DNA of 64,000 bases from CAVTSA01 sp963737225 (GCA_963737225.1 CAVTSA010000004.1:434001-498000); one strand, 5' to 3'; counted from the first letter of the stretch, positions 36,956 through 45,804 are shown. Numbers and translations: made by a program. Notes: generated by a model from the sequence alone, not told the origin.

Positions 36956-39052
36956 TCATGCAACCTCGATGAGGATGTTGCCGACCTCGTCCCGCACCGC
37001 GGAGGCTCCCGGCGGGACGACCGTCGTGGCGTCCATGTCCTGCACGATGAGGGGTCCCGGCTCCGGCCGCGGGCCCAGGTCCAGGCGCTCGACGATCGGC
37101 GTCCGGGTGCAGCCGTGGTCGCTCCCGAAGTAGGCCCGGTGATCGCCGTCTGGACCACGTCGCGCGCCTCCGGTGGGGCCCTCGAAGAGGACCGATCGAT
37201 CGCGCGCCGGCGCCGGGAGGGTCGCCCGGACCCGGAGCGCGGTCAGCTCGATCGCCTGACCTTCGCCGCGATGTCCGTACGTCCGCTCGTGCTCGTCGTC
37301 GAACTCGCGCCGCAGCCGCCTCAGGTCCTCCGCGTTCAGAGGCCCAGCCGGCAGCCCGATGCGAAGCTCCGAGGACTGGCCGCGGTAGTGCACGTCCGCG
37401 AACCGGATCAGGCGCGCCGTGCCGGGCCGGTGGCCATCTCGTTCGAGCGTCGCCGCCATGCCCGACTCCATCTCCTCCACCACCCGGGCCACCTCGAGGT
37501 GGTCCGCGGGCTCACCGACGTAGGTACGTACGTCGTTGTACTGGAGGTCGCCGGCCAGCAGTCCTATCGAGCAGAAGAGCCCGGGATGCGGCGGGACGAG
37601 CACGCGGCGCATGCCGAGGGTCCGGGCCATCTCGACCGCGTAGGCGGGCCCGGCGCCGCCGAAGGCGATCAGCACGAAGTCGCGCGGGTCACGACCGCGC
37701 TGGCTGCTCACCGCCTTGACAGCGCGGCTCATCGCGTCGATCGCGATCGTGCACACGCCGTGCGCGGCCTCCAGCAGCGACAGCCCGAGCTGCTTCGCGA
37801 AAGGATGGAACACCGCCTCTGCCCGCTCGCGGTCGATCGACTGCGCTCCGCCGGCCAGCGACTCCCCGCTCAGGTGGCCGAGCACCACCTGCGCGTCGGT
37901 GAGCGTCGGCTGGTCGCCTCCGCGGCCATAGCAGGCCGGCCCTGGCAGGGCGCCCGCCGACCGCGGCCCAACCCGGGGTGAGCCGCCGGAGTCGACCCAG
38001 CAGATGCTCCCGCCGCCGGCACCAACCTCGGCGATGTCGATCGACGGGGTGCGCACGACATAGCCGGCGCCACTGCTGAGGCCGTGTCGCGCGTTCATCC
38101 CGCCCCCTGCCTCGTACTCCGGCGCCTCGAAGGGGTGCCCGTCTTCGATCAGTGATGCCTTGGCCGTGGTTCCACCCATGTCGAACGCGATCGCGTTGCC
38201 GATGCCGAGGACCCCGCCCAGGTAGGCGGCTCCGATCACTCCCGCGGCGGGGCCCGACTCGAGCAGGTGCACGGGCCGCGCGCGGGCGGCCGCCGCCTCG
38301 AGCAGGCCGCCGCTGGACTGCATGACCAACAGCGGCCCCGGAACGTCCATCGCGTGCAGCTCGCCTGCCAGGTGTTCTACGTACGTGGCGACGGTCGGCT
38401 GCACGTAGGCGTTCACGACCGCGGTGGAGGTGCGCTCGTATTCCTTGATCTCGGGGGAGACGTCCACCGATGCGGTGACGTGCGGCAGCGTACGGGCGAG
38501 GCGCGACGCGACCCGGCGCTCCAGGTCCGGCGCGGCGTACGAGTTGACGAGGCAGACGGCGACCGACTCGACCTGCTGCCGGCGCAGTTCGAGGGCGAGC
38601 TCGTCCACCTCCTGGTCGCGGAGCGGCTCGGCGACGGCGCCCTGGGGGTCGATCCGCAGCCCCAGCTCCAGCCTTCGTCGCCGTGGCACCAGCGGCCGCG
38701 GCTTGGACCAGGACACGTCATAGAGGTGCGGCCTGCGCATGCGCCCGATCTCGAGCACGTCACGGAAGCCGGCGGTGGTGACGAGCCCGGCGCGCGCCCC
38801 GCGTTCCTCCAGGATCGCGTTGGCGGCGACCGTGGTCCCGTGCAGCACGGCCTCGACCCGGCGCGTCGGAATTCCGTCCTCCGTCAGCAAGGACCGCAGG
38901 CCGGCGATCACCGCGCCACTGAACTGTGGCGGGGTCGAGAGCACCTTGCGCACCCGGACCGAGCCGTCGGAGCCGAGCAGTATCAGATCGGTGAACGTGC
39001 CGCCGATGTCGCAGCCGAGCCGGTAGGCGACCGGCTCGGCACCCTCAGCCAT
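36956..39052 (-). CDS. hyuA: Hydantoinase A/oxoprolinase family protein
   Basis: ATP-dependent subunit of 698 residues with an actin-like fold. The N-terminal phosphate motif is GCDIGGTFTDLILLGS. VLHGTTVAANAILEERGARA, then GGTTAKASLIEDG and the central FDMGGTTAKAS block follow; the C-terminal domain includes VHYRGQSSELRIGLP. ATG 39052 is inside the end of the M20-like gene (8-base overlap); the frame stays open far upstream only because it is antisense-like there. It works with HyuB. Confidence 0.92.
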   Translation of the reverse strand: MAEGAEPVAYRLGCDIGGTFTDLILLGSDGSVRVRKVLSTPPQFSGAVIAGLRSLLTEDGIPTRRVEAVLHGTTVAANAILEERGARAGLVTTAGFRDVLEIGRMRRPHLYDVSWSKPRPLVPRRRRLELGLRIDPQGAVAEPLRDQEVDELALELRRQQVESVAVCLVNSYAAPDLERRVASRLARTLPHVTASVDVSPEIKEYERTSTAVVNAYVQPTVATYVEHLAGELHAMDVPGPLLVMQSSGGLLEAAAARARPVHLLESGPAAGVIGAAYLGGVLGIGNAIAFDMGGTTAKASLIEDGHPFEAPEYEAGGGMNARHGLSSGAGYVVRTPSIDIAEVGAGGGSICWVDSGGSPRVGPRSAGALPGPACYGRGGDQPTLTDAQVVLGHLSGESLAGGAQSIDRERAEAVFHPFAKQLGLSLLEAAHGVCTIAIDAMSRAVKAVSSQRGRDPRDFVLIAFGGAGPAYAVEMARTLGMRRVLVPPHPGLFCSIGLLAGDLQYNDVRTYVGEPADHLEVARVVEEMESGMAATLERDGHRPGTARLIRFADVHYRGQSSELRIGLPAGPLNAEDLRRLRREFDDEHERTYGHRGEGQAIELTALRVRATLPAPARDRSVLFEGPTGGARRGPDGDHRAYFGSDHGCTRTPIVERLDLGPRPEPGPLIVQDMDATTVVPPGASAVRDEVGNILIEVA

Positions 39053-40535
39053 GCTCCACCGCGTCCATCGGAACCGTCGCCACCGGCTCACCGGCGGTGG
39101 CGAAGTCGTACAGGAAGTCGACGATGAATCGCTGGAGGGCGCGGAGGTCGGCGACCCGCCCGCCGCCGTCGAGCACGACGAACTCGTCCGGCTGGCCGAC
39201 CCCGCCGCCGTGCCCGATCCCGGTGCCGTGCACCACCGGCAACCCGAACTCGCCGGCGACCCCGGCCCAGGGTCCGCCGTAGCCCTGTCGTGGCCACAGC
39301 ACCGCGTCCGCACCCGCCCGCCGCGCGGCACGCAGGAACGACTGAGCGAGCGCGCTGTCGGTCGATGTCGACGAGCCCGGGTAGGCGCTCTTGAGGTCGA
39401 TCTCCAGATCGGGGAAGCCATGCCGGTCCAGGTGCTCCCTGAGCAACCCGAGCAGACGCTCGGGCGGCAGGTCGGAGACCAACCGCGTGTCGAAGCGGGC
39501 AGTCGCGCGTTCGGGGATGGTATAGGTGCGGGTTCCGGGCCCGGTGTATCCGGCGTAGATGCCCTGCAGATTGAGCTGTGATCCGTAGACGTACCGGATG
39601 AGGACGTCCCTGCCGGTGACATCGCCTGCGAACCGTTCGACGCCCGCGCCGGCCAGCCCGGGGATCGACTCGGTCCACGGCCGACCGTCGAAACGGCGGA
39701 GCAGGTTCTCGACGGCGACGGCGTCGGCCTCGGGAACCGCGACCGGCGCAAAGCTGTCAGGCCAACCTCCGATCGCGACCGACCCGTCGGGATGAAACAG
39801 CGTGGAGATCGCCTGGACCAGCCGGACCGCCGGATTGTCGACGATGGGGCCGGTCGCGGTGTGGGCGGCGGCAGTCACCGGGCCGCGACCCCAGGCCGCG
39901 CCGGTGCAGCGGAGCTCGAACGTGATGAACGTCTTGTAGCCCAGTGACACCGGCATCGCGCCATGCTCGTCTTGCGTGGCCCGGAAGTAGACCCAACCGT
40001 CCGCGCCGCGGACGCGGTCACGGTAGCGCTCGAGGAGGCCGGGGAAGGATGGACTGCCCAGGATCTCGTCGCCCTCGGCCAGCAGGGCCAGGTTCACCGG
40101 CAAGGTGCCGGTGGTCTCGATGATCGCCCGTACCGCCGACACGAAGGCCATCGTCGGCCCCTTCGGGACGTGGGCGCCGCGGCCGTACAGGACCGCCGGC
40201 AGGCCGTCGCGAGCTTCGATCTCCGCGCCGAAAGGCGAGTGCCGCCATCGGTCCGCGTCCCCCGGGGTGCGAACGTCGTACATGTCGTAGACCAGCAGCG
40301 TGCGCGGGGCACCTGCGTCGTAGTAGGCCCAAACCCCGGGGTAGGTGTCGGTCTCGACAAGCTCGACCTCTTGAAATCCGGCGGCGCGGTAGTGGTCGGC
40401 CAACAGCTCCGCGCACCGTCGCATCGCGGATCCGCCTTCGACGCTCACGCTGGGCTGCCGCACGTAGGCCTGCAGCTGTCCGATCGTCTCCTGCCAGTGC
40501 GCGTCCAGGTGGTCGGAGATGGGATTCAGCTCCAC
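39045..40535 (-). CDS. M20-like (amidohydrolase fold) protein with substituted metal-site residues
   Basis: Protein of 496 residues with overall M20 dipeptidase/carboxypeptidase layout: GFQEVELVETDTYPGVWAYY, LLVYDMYDV, YGRGAHVPKG, EGDEILGSPSFPGLLERY. However, the metal ligands differ from the family. The HxD motif is M85-Y-D (usually GHYDV), the bridging Asp of GRGxxDDKG is absent (AHVPKG, 121-126), the dimer-domain HSG is missing, and the last His is Gly in GHGGGVGQPDEF. Only the DE of EGDE remains. It may bind metal otherwise or be non-catalytic. It starts at GTG 40535 and is the first gene of the M20-HyuA-HyuB operon. Confidence 0.75.
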   Translation of the reverse strand: MELNPISDHLDAHWQETIGQLQAYVRQPSVSVEGGSAMRRCAELLADHYRAAGFQEVELVETDTYPGVWAYYDAGAPRTLLVYDMYDVRTPGDADRWRHSPFGAEIEARDGLPAVLYGRGAHVPKGPTMAFVSAVRAIIETTGTLPVNLALLAEGDEILGSPSFPGLLERYRDRVRGADGWVYFRATQDEHGAMPVSLGYKTFITFELRCTGAAWGRGPVTAAAHTATGPIVDNPAVRLVQAISTLFHPDGSVAIGGWPDSFAPVAVPEADAVAVENLLRRFDGRPWTESIPGLAGAGVERFAGDVTGRDVLIRYVYGSQLNLQGIYAGYTGPGTRTYTIPERATARFDTRLVSDLPPERLLGLLREHLDRHGFPDLEIDLKSAYPGSSTSTDSALAQSFLRAARRAGADAVLWPRQGYGGPWAGVAGEFGLPVVHGTGIGHGGGVGQPDEFVVLDGGGRVADLRALQRFIVDFLYDFATAGEPVATVPMDAVEHG

Positions 40536-40841
40536 CTGTCTCTTCCCCCCGGCGCCAGGTCTGCCCTCGCCGCTCCCTCGACCCTCGGGCCCTTTGGTCG
40601 AACCGCGCAACCGCGGGTCACGACACTCGGTTCATCCACACGTTTCGGTGGGCCGCTCGATCCTTCAGGCTGGAACCCGCGTCCGAGCCCTCGGCGGCGG
40701 CCGTCATCGACTGCTCCATCTCTCCTCCCGTCCATCCGGCGTTATGTCTAGACAAATGGTATACAGCGCCTAGAAACCGTGTCCAATACGTCCTGCGTCG
40801 CGATGTCAGACGTGTTCGATATCAGTCGGTGAGAGCCCACC
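40536..40841. other. Divergent control region between the M20-HyuAB operon and the LysR gene
   Basis: This 306-base gap carries the operon promoter and operator listed separately at 40745-40786, and the LysR promoter near 40800. The part next to the M20 gene (40536-40740) shows no gene and would be a long 5' leader of about 210 bases. Confidence 0.45.
40745..40786 (-). promoter_or_regulatory. Promoter plus TGTCTAGACA operator upstream of the M20-HyuA-HyuB operon
   Basis: Minus-strand reading: TTGGAC (40786-40781), a 17-base spacer, TATACC (40763-40758), then TGTCTAGACA (40754-40745). Same order and near-identical spacing as the site at 35107-35149. The operator lies at the expected transcription start, so binding would block initiation. 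Confidence 0.68.
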
Positions 40842-41864
40842 ATGGAACTGCGTCATCTCCGATACTTCGTCGCCGTCGCCGAGGAGTTGAACTTCACGCG
40901 TGCCGCCGCCCGTCTCCACATGGCCCAGCCGCCGCTGAGTCAGCAGATCCGCCTGCTGGAGCGGGAGGTCGGGGCACAGCTTCTCGACCGCAGCACCCGG
41001 CACGTCGCGCTGACCGTGGCCGGCGCGGCGTTCCTCGACGAGGCGCGCCGGACGCTGGCTCAGGCGGAGCGCGCGATACGGCGCGCCAAGGAGGCCAGCG
41101 GCCAGATCACGAGCTCCCTGTCGGTGGCATTCGTGGAGTCGGCCTCGTCGATGTACCTTCCCGAGGTGGTGCGCAGGTTCCGCTGCGGCCATCCGCTCGT
41201 GCGGATCGAGCTGCGCCAGCACACCACGAGCGAGATCGCCGCCTCACTCGCCCGCGGTGAGGCCGACGTCGGGCTCCTACGTCCCACCCGGGCGCAGCCC
41301 GCGGTCGTGCTCGAGGAGATCGGCAACGATCCGCTCTACGTCGCGCTTCCGGCGGACCACCGCCTCAGCCACCGCAGGCAGATTGCGCTCGCCGATCTGC
41401 GCGAGGAAGCGTTCGTGGTGGTCCGCCGCAGCGCCGCGCCGGAGCTTCACGACTATGTTGTGGGCCTCTTCGACGGTCTCGGGTTCGCCCCTCGGGTCGC
41501 GGACGAGGCGAGCGAGCGAACGACGCTGGTCAGCCTGGTCGGCGCCGGGCTCGGGGTAGCCATCTTGCCGCCGCCGCCGTCCTCGGTGACCGAGTCGCGG
41601 ATGGTCTACCGTCCGATCCTCGGCGCCGCCCCGTCGATTCAGATGTGCGTGGGCTGGCATCCTCGCACCGCTTCGAGCGCGGCCCTCGCCTTCGTCGAGG
41701 TCGCGCGCGACGCGCGCGACGCCGGCGCCCTGCGGTGGACTCCGTCCACCGAGCCGTCGGGGCCGGGAGTCACAGGTGGATCGGCTGGTACGAGGACTGG
41801 TCGAACGCGAGCCGCGCCCGGTAGGTCACCCGCTCGGCCGGGTAGGCGGATGAGCCGACGATGA
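40842..41864 (+). CDS. LysR family transcriptional regulator
   Basis: Regulator of 340 residues. The N-terminal helix-turn-helix is LRYFVAVAEELNFTRAAARL, then HMAQPPLSQQIRLLEREVGA. The periplasmic-binding-like effector domain follows (LSVAFVESASSMYLPEVV, ALARGEADVGLL variant, LVGAGLGVAILPPP). It is divergent from the M20-HyuAB operon, a classical position for its activator. The last 40 or so residues are Arg/Gly-rich, beyond the family's usual end, and overlap the convergent GntR gene by 95 bases; a missed stop by indel is possible. Confidence 0.9.
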   Translation: MELRHLRYFVAVAEELNFTRAAARLHMAQPPLSQQIRLLEREVGAQLLDRSTRHVALTVAGAAFLDEARRTLAQAERAIRRAKEASGQITSSLSVAFVESASSMYLPEVVRRFRCGHPLVRIELRQHTTSEIAASLARGEADVGLLRPTRAQPAVVLEEIGNDPLYVALPADHRLSHRRQIALADLREEAFVVVRRSAAPELHDYVVGLFDGLGFAPRVADEASERTTLVSLVGAGLGVAILPPPPSSVTESRMVYRPILGAAPSIQMCVGWHPRTASSAALAFVEVARDARDAGALRWTPSTEPSGPGVTGGSAGTRTGRTRAAPGRSPARPGRRMSRR

Positions 41865-42522
41865 CGGCCGCACCACCCGGTGCCGCGCACATGATCTCGC
41901 GACGGAGCACGGTGCCGGCGCGAGCGCAGCCGAGCACGCGCGACTCCTCCGCCGTCGCCGGACGCGCATGGATCTCGAAGCTCATGTCGACGACCTCGAA
42001 GCCCTTGTCGACGAGGAGCGAGAACAGCGAGGTCGTCTCCAGCTCGCGGGCGGTGACCTGCTCGCCAAAGGCCGCAGGCAGCCACCGCACGTCCCAGGCC
42101 AGCGCCAGGCCGTCGACGAGTCGAAGCCGCTCGACGTAGTACAGCGTCGATTGCGGGGGCACCGCGAAACGCTCTGCGACGTTGTCGGGCGCGGGGCGGA
42201 GGCCGAGCGCGCGCATGCGCATCGAGACCTGATGGCCCTGTGCCTCCCAGCGGCTGAGAAAGTCCTCGCTGGTGAGCGTGCTCACGTCCTCCAGGACCCG
42301 AACCGAGGCGAAGGTGCCCTTCGAGCGATAGCGAACGACCAGTCCGTCCGCCACCAGGCTGTTGAAGGCCTGCCGAACCGTCATCCGGCTGACCCCGAAC
42401 CGCTCGGCCAGCTCGACCTCCCCGGGAAGCGGTTCGCCACGACCGGCGCCGCCGGCCAGCAGCTGGCGGAGGTGGCGCTCGATCACCTTGTGGGCCGGTT
42501 CCTGGGCTGCCATCGACGACAT
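41770..42522 (-). CDS. GntR family regulator, HutC/UTRA type
   Basis: Intact regulator of about 250 residues. Winged helix: EPLPGEVELAERFGVSRMTV, then RQAFNSLVADGLV. UTRA domain from residue ~85, ending RVTYRARLAFDQSSYQPIHL. Start ATG 42522 or 42513; no ribosome site is visible, so the message may be leaderless. HutC-type proteins bind palindromes of the TGTCTAGACA kind, and two such sites flank this region's hydantoinase and cyclase units, so this is the best candidate for their repressor. Confidence 0.9.
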   Translation of the reverse strand: MSSMAAQEPAHKVIERHLRQLLAGGAGRGEPLPGEVELAERFGVSRMTVRQAFNSLVADGLVVRYRSKGTFASVRVLEDVSTLTSEDFLSRWEAQGHQVSMRMRALGLRPAPDNVAERFAVPPQSTLYYVERLRLVDGLALAWDVRWLPAAFGEQVTARELETTSLFSLLVDKGFEVVDMSFEIHARPATAEESRVLGCARAGTVLRREIMCAAPGGAAVIVGSSAYPAERVTYRARLAFDQSSYQPIHL

Positions 42523-42676
42523 GCAGTATGTTGGCGCGCCGGGGGCGGTTGAGTGAGCAACGGAACTGACCTGCACCGATCCGGCCCTCGCGATCAGCGG
42601 GTACCGGCGCCGACACGACTGCTCGCCGAGGAGACGCGCCCAACGACCCCGTCGGACGCCCCCTGACCGGTTCACC

Positions 42677-43816
42677 TCATAGCCGAAGCGTCTCGCTGGC
42701 ACGGCGGGCGCCTTCCACCAGGGAACCGAGCTTCGCCCACACGATGCTCGGGACCACGATCGCGGAGTCGGCGACGCTGCCAAACCCACAGTCGACGCCC
42801 CCCATCACCCGCTCCGGGCCCACCACACGGGCATAGGCAAGCAACCGCTGGGCGACGGCGTCCGGGTGCTCGACGTAGTTCGTCGTCGAGTCGATCACGC
42901 CGGGCACCAGATACTTGCCGTCGGGGAGCCGGGTCTGTTCGAACACCTGCCATTCGTGCGCGTGACGGGGGTTCGCCGCTTCCAGCACGATCCCCGCCGG
43001 CCGCGCTCCAAGAACGACGTCGATGATTTGGGCCAGTTCCACGTCATAGGTGTGCGGCCCCTCGTAGTTCCCCCAGCAGACGTGCATCCGGACCCGCTCC
43101 GGCGGCAGCCCCTCCAGCGCGTGGTTGAGCACCTCGACGTCGAACGCCGCCTCTCGTCGGAACTCCTCCACGGAAAGCTGGGAGAACAGCGAATGCCGGC
43201 TCATCGCAAGGTCGGGGCAGTCGACCTGGAGCAGGATGCCGGATTCTACGATGAGGCGGTATTCGGCCCGCATCGCCTCACCGAGCGCTTCCAGGAACGC
43301 GTGACGCGACGGGTAGTGGTGATTCGCGAAGAAGTGTGAGATGACCCCGGGCGAGGCCGCGGTCAGAAAGAGCCGGTCCTCGCCGAGTCCGGCGGCGGCC
43401 CCGGCCTGACGCAGATTGTCGATGTCGCGCTGCGCGTCATCCAGGCCCCGCAGCCGGATCGGACCGGTGCACGCCGGCGTCATCAGCCGCGCTCGGCTCA
43501 GTCCCGCCGTCCATACCCGTGCGAAGTCCGGGTGGTCGTCCATCTCCGGCCGCCGGCTCGCCGGCCACTCCGCCTCCCCGTCGAACCCGGTCAGCCGGTC
43601 CTTGACATAGGTGGCGTAGCCGATCTTCGACGCCTCGCCGTCATTGATCAAATCGAGGCCGAGGGCCGCCTGCCGCGAGACGTTGGCGGTCACGGCTTGC
43701 CGGATCGCCTGCTCGAGCTCGGGCGTGGTCCCGCCCCCGGCGTCAGCCTCGATCAGCTGCGTGCCGAGCCCGTCGGCACGAGGCAGGCTGCCCGTGTGCG
43801 TCGTCCGAATTCCCAT
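42677..43816 (-). CDS. MetE C-terminal-like (cobalamin-independent methionine synthase family) protein
   Basis: Protein of 379 residues with the UROD/MetE-like TIM barrel. Starts MGIRTTHTGSLPRADGL and contains LGLDLINDGEASKIGY. Zinc ligands are visible: His and Cys in RMHVCWGNYEGPH, Glu in GIVLEAANPRH and Cys in VMGGVDCGFGS. It lacks the N-terminal half of MetE, so it is probably a methyl- or thioether-transferring enzyme for a small substrate (epoxyalkane:CoM transferase-like or a methyltransferase), not classical MetE. GGAGG precedes ATG 43816. It is divergent from the LLM gene at 43875 by 58 bases. Confidence 0.85.
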   Translation of the reverse strand: MGIRTTHTGSLPRADGLGTQLIEADAGGGTTPELEQAIRQAVTANVSRQAALGLDLINDGEASKIGYATYVKDRLTGFDGEAEWPASRRPEMDDHPDFARVWTAGLSRARLMTPACTGPIRLRGLDDAQRDIDNLRQAGAAAGLGEDRLFLTAASPGVISHFFANHHYPSRHAFLEALGEAMRAEYRLIVESGILLQVDCPDLAMSRHSLFSQLSVEEFRREAAFDVEVLNHALEGLPPERVRMHVCWGNYEGPHTYDVELAQIIDVVLGARPAGIVLEAANPRHAHEWQVFEQTRLPDGKYLVPGVIDSTTNYVEHPDAVAQRLLAYARVVGPERVMGGVDCGFGSVADSAIVVPSIVWAKLGSLVEGARRASETLRL

Positions 43817-43874
43817 CGCCGCTTCCTCCCTGGCCTGGTTCGATTGAGGGTGATCTGGTGCGCCGTATGATCGT

Positions 43875-44759
43875 ATGACGGTGGAGTTGGGTCGCATCGG
43901 AATCTGGTGCGGACCGCTCCGGCGTGGTGACCGGCGCGGGGCGATCGCGGCGGCGCAGGCGATCCAGCGCCTCGGGTTCGCCACGGCGTGGATGCCGGGC
44001 GGCGAGGAAGGCCTCGCCGAGCGGGTCGGCGACCTGCTGGGGGCAACCACCGCACTGCAGCTGGCGACGGGCATCGTCACGGTCTGGGACCACCCCGCGG
44101 AGGCCGCGGCGCGGCTGTTCCGGGAGACCGAGGTGCGCTTCCCGGGCCGGTTCCTGCTGGGCGTCGGCATCGGCCACGAGCCGCTCGTCAGCGTCCGCTA
44201 TCCCGGACGCTATGAACACCCGGTGGCGACCGTGGAACGCTATCTGCTGGACCTGGATCGAGCCGAGGTCCCGGTCCCGATCCCCCGCCGGCTCCTCGCC
44301 GCGTTCGGTCCGCGCATGCTGGACCTGGCCGCGCGCCGGACGGCGGGCGCCCACCCCTACCTGGTGACGCCGGGGCACACCCGCTTCGCGCGTCAGGTCC
44401 TGGGTGCCGGGCCGCTCCTGGCCCCTGAGCAGCACGTGGTGCTCGAGGGGGACCCGGCACGTGCCCGTGCGGTTGCCCGCGAGTACCTGACCACCTACTG
44501 GACCCTCCCCAACTACATCGCGAACTTCCGGCGCATGGGGTTCGACGACGTCGACTTCGAGGGCGGCGGCAGCGACCGTCTGGTTGACGAGCTCGTCGCC
44601 TGGGGAGGGCCCGACGTGGTGCTGGATCGCGTCGAGCAGCACTTCGCGGCCGGCGCCGACCACGTGGCGGTCCAGGTCCTGGTGCCGGGACGCGCCGGGT
44701 TCCCGGTCGCGGGGTGGGAGGAGCTGGCGGATGCGGTGCGCCGGCGCACGGAGACCTGA
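43875..44759 (+). CDS. LLM class F420-dependent oxidoreductase
   Basis: Luciferase-fold enzyme of 294 residues, probably F420-dependent. Traits: LGRIGIWCGPLRRG, IQRLGFATAWMPGG, FPGRFLLGVGIGHEPLVSVR and PRRLLAAFGPRMLDLAARRT. It begins at ATG 43875, right after an AT-richer TATGATCGT stretch. It is divergent from the MetE-like gene and upstream of the large plus-strand cluster, from which it is separated by 140 bases, so it may or may not belong to that pathway. Confidence 0.88.
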   Translation: MTVELGRIGIWCGPLRRGDRRGAIAAAQAIQRLGFATAWMPGGEEGLAERVGDLLGATTALQLATGIVTVWDHPAEAAARLFRETEVRFPGRFLLGVGIGHEPLVSVRYPGRYEHPVATVERYLLDLDRAEVPVPIPRRLLAAFGPRMLDLAARRTAGAHPYLVTPGHTRFARQVLGAGPLLAPEQHVVLEGDPARARAVAREYLTTYWTLPNYIANFRRMGFDDVDFEGGGSDRLVDELVAWGGPDVVLDRVEQHFAAGADHVAVQVLVPGRAGFPVAGWEELADAVRRRTET

Positions 44760-44867
44760 GCGAGGGCTCCTGAAAGGCCGGCCGGGGCTGCCGCGCGTCG
44801 TCCGCCGATAATCCCGTCATACTGTCTGAGGGCGGAGGGCGGCCGCATCTACCTCGGGGGACGCCCC

Positions 44868-44884
44868 CACGCGAAACCGGTTTC
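44868..44884. repeat. Third copy of CACGCGAAACCGG, here a GAAACCGGTTTC palindrome
   Basis: CACGCGAAACCGG (44868-44880) is identical to the two copies near 17.7 kb and continues to the 12-bp palindrome GAAACCGGTTTC (44873-44884). It lies 15 bases before the first crotonase gene, directly upstream of its ribosome site (AGGAGGGAGG). It could be a regulatory site or a dispersed repeat. Confidence 0.5.
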
Positions 44885-44899
44885 AGGAGGGAGGTGACG

Positions 44900-45802
44900 G
44901 TGGCAGAGTCCAGCAACAGGATGCCGAACGGCGCGATCTACGTGGAGCGCGACGTGCCGGTGGCGCGAATCGTCTTCGATCGGCCCGAGCAGAACAACCC
45001 GATGAACGACGAGTGGCGGAACGACTTCGAGGCCGCGCTCGAGGGTCTGCGGTACGACAACGAGGTCGCGGTCGTCATCGTCAAGGGCAACGGTCGCAGC
45101 CTCAGCAGCGGAGGCGACCTGCAGGCGCTCAACTCGGTCTTCGGCGGGACCCGCTACGAGGACCGGCAGAACAGCTTCCGCATCGGCCGCTTCCTCTACC
45201 GCACCGTCTGGCAGTACCCCAAGCCGGTCATCCTTCAGGTGCACGGCTACTGCATCGGCGGCGGTATCTCGCTGATGGGCGCCTCGGACGTCGTCGTCAT
45301 CGAAGAGGGGGCCCGAATCGGCAGTCCCGAGGCTCGGGCCCTGGGCTTCGAGCCGTTCCTCGGCTTCTGGGCGCTGACGCTCGGCCCGCGCTGGGCGAAG
45401 CTCCTGCTTTTCTCCGGCGACTCGATCGACGGCCGGACGGCGGAGCAGATCGGCATGGTCACCAAGGCCGTTCCCCATGACGACCTGGAGCCGTACGTGG
45501 AGTGGATCGCGCGCCGCATCGCCACGCTTGGGGTGGAGACGCTGTCCATCCAGAAGGAGGCGGTGAACGGAGCCTTCGAAATCCTCGGGATGGAGGCGAT
45601 CATGAAGTCGACGATGGTGTACAACCACCTCGCCCACTCCACCGATCGCGCCGGCAGCTTTCTGGAGAAGATCCGCGACGACGGTATCCGCGAGGCCGTC
45701 TCCTGGCGCGACGGTCCGTTCGGTGGTGCACAGCGGATGGGCGGACCGCTGCCCATCCTGGACGGCCCGCCGAAGGACGGCGCTCCGCCCGCGGAGGGGT
45801 GA
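44900..45802 (+). CDS. Enoyl-CoA hydratase/isomerase (crotonase) family protein 1
   Basis: Crotonase-fold protein of 300 residues, first gene of the large plus-strand cluster. CoA/oxyanion regions: GRSLSSGGDLQAL and VHGYCIGGGISLMGASDVVV. The acid/base region reads RIGSPEARALGFEPFLGFWA, unlike classical hydratases, so an isomerase, hydrolase or decarboxylase role is possible. GTG 44900 fits the AGGAGG spacing; GTG 44894 is two codons earlier. The tail is Pro/Gly-rich. The next gene follows after 2 bases. Confidence 0.88.
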   Translation: MAESSNRMPNGAIYVERDVPVARIVFDRPEQNNPMNDEWRNDFEAALEGLRYDNEVAVVIVKGNGRSLSSGGDLQALNSVFGGTRYEDRQNSFRIGRFLYRTVWQYPKPVILQVHGYCIGGGISLMGASDVVVIEEGARIGSPEARALGFEPFLGFWALTLGPRWAKLLLFSGDSIDGRTAEQIGMVTKAVPHDDLEPYVEWIARRIATLGVETLSIQKEAVNGAFEILGMEAIMKSTMVYNHLAHSTDRAGSFLEKIRDDGIREAVSWRDGPFGGAQRMGGPLPILDGPPKDGAPPAEG

Positions 45803-45804
45803 CC

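Noticed and set aside
35306..37981. Long plus-strand open frame opposite HyuB/HyuA
   Set aside because: Arg/Pro/Ala/His-rich sequence without family similarity; exact shadow of two strong minus-strand genes, caused by high GC.
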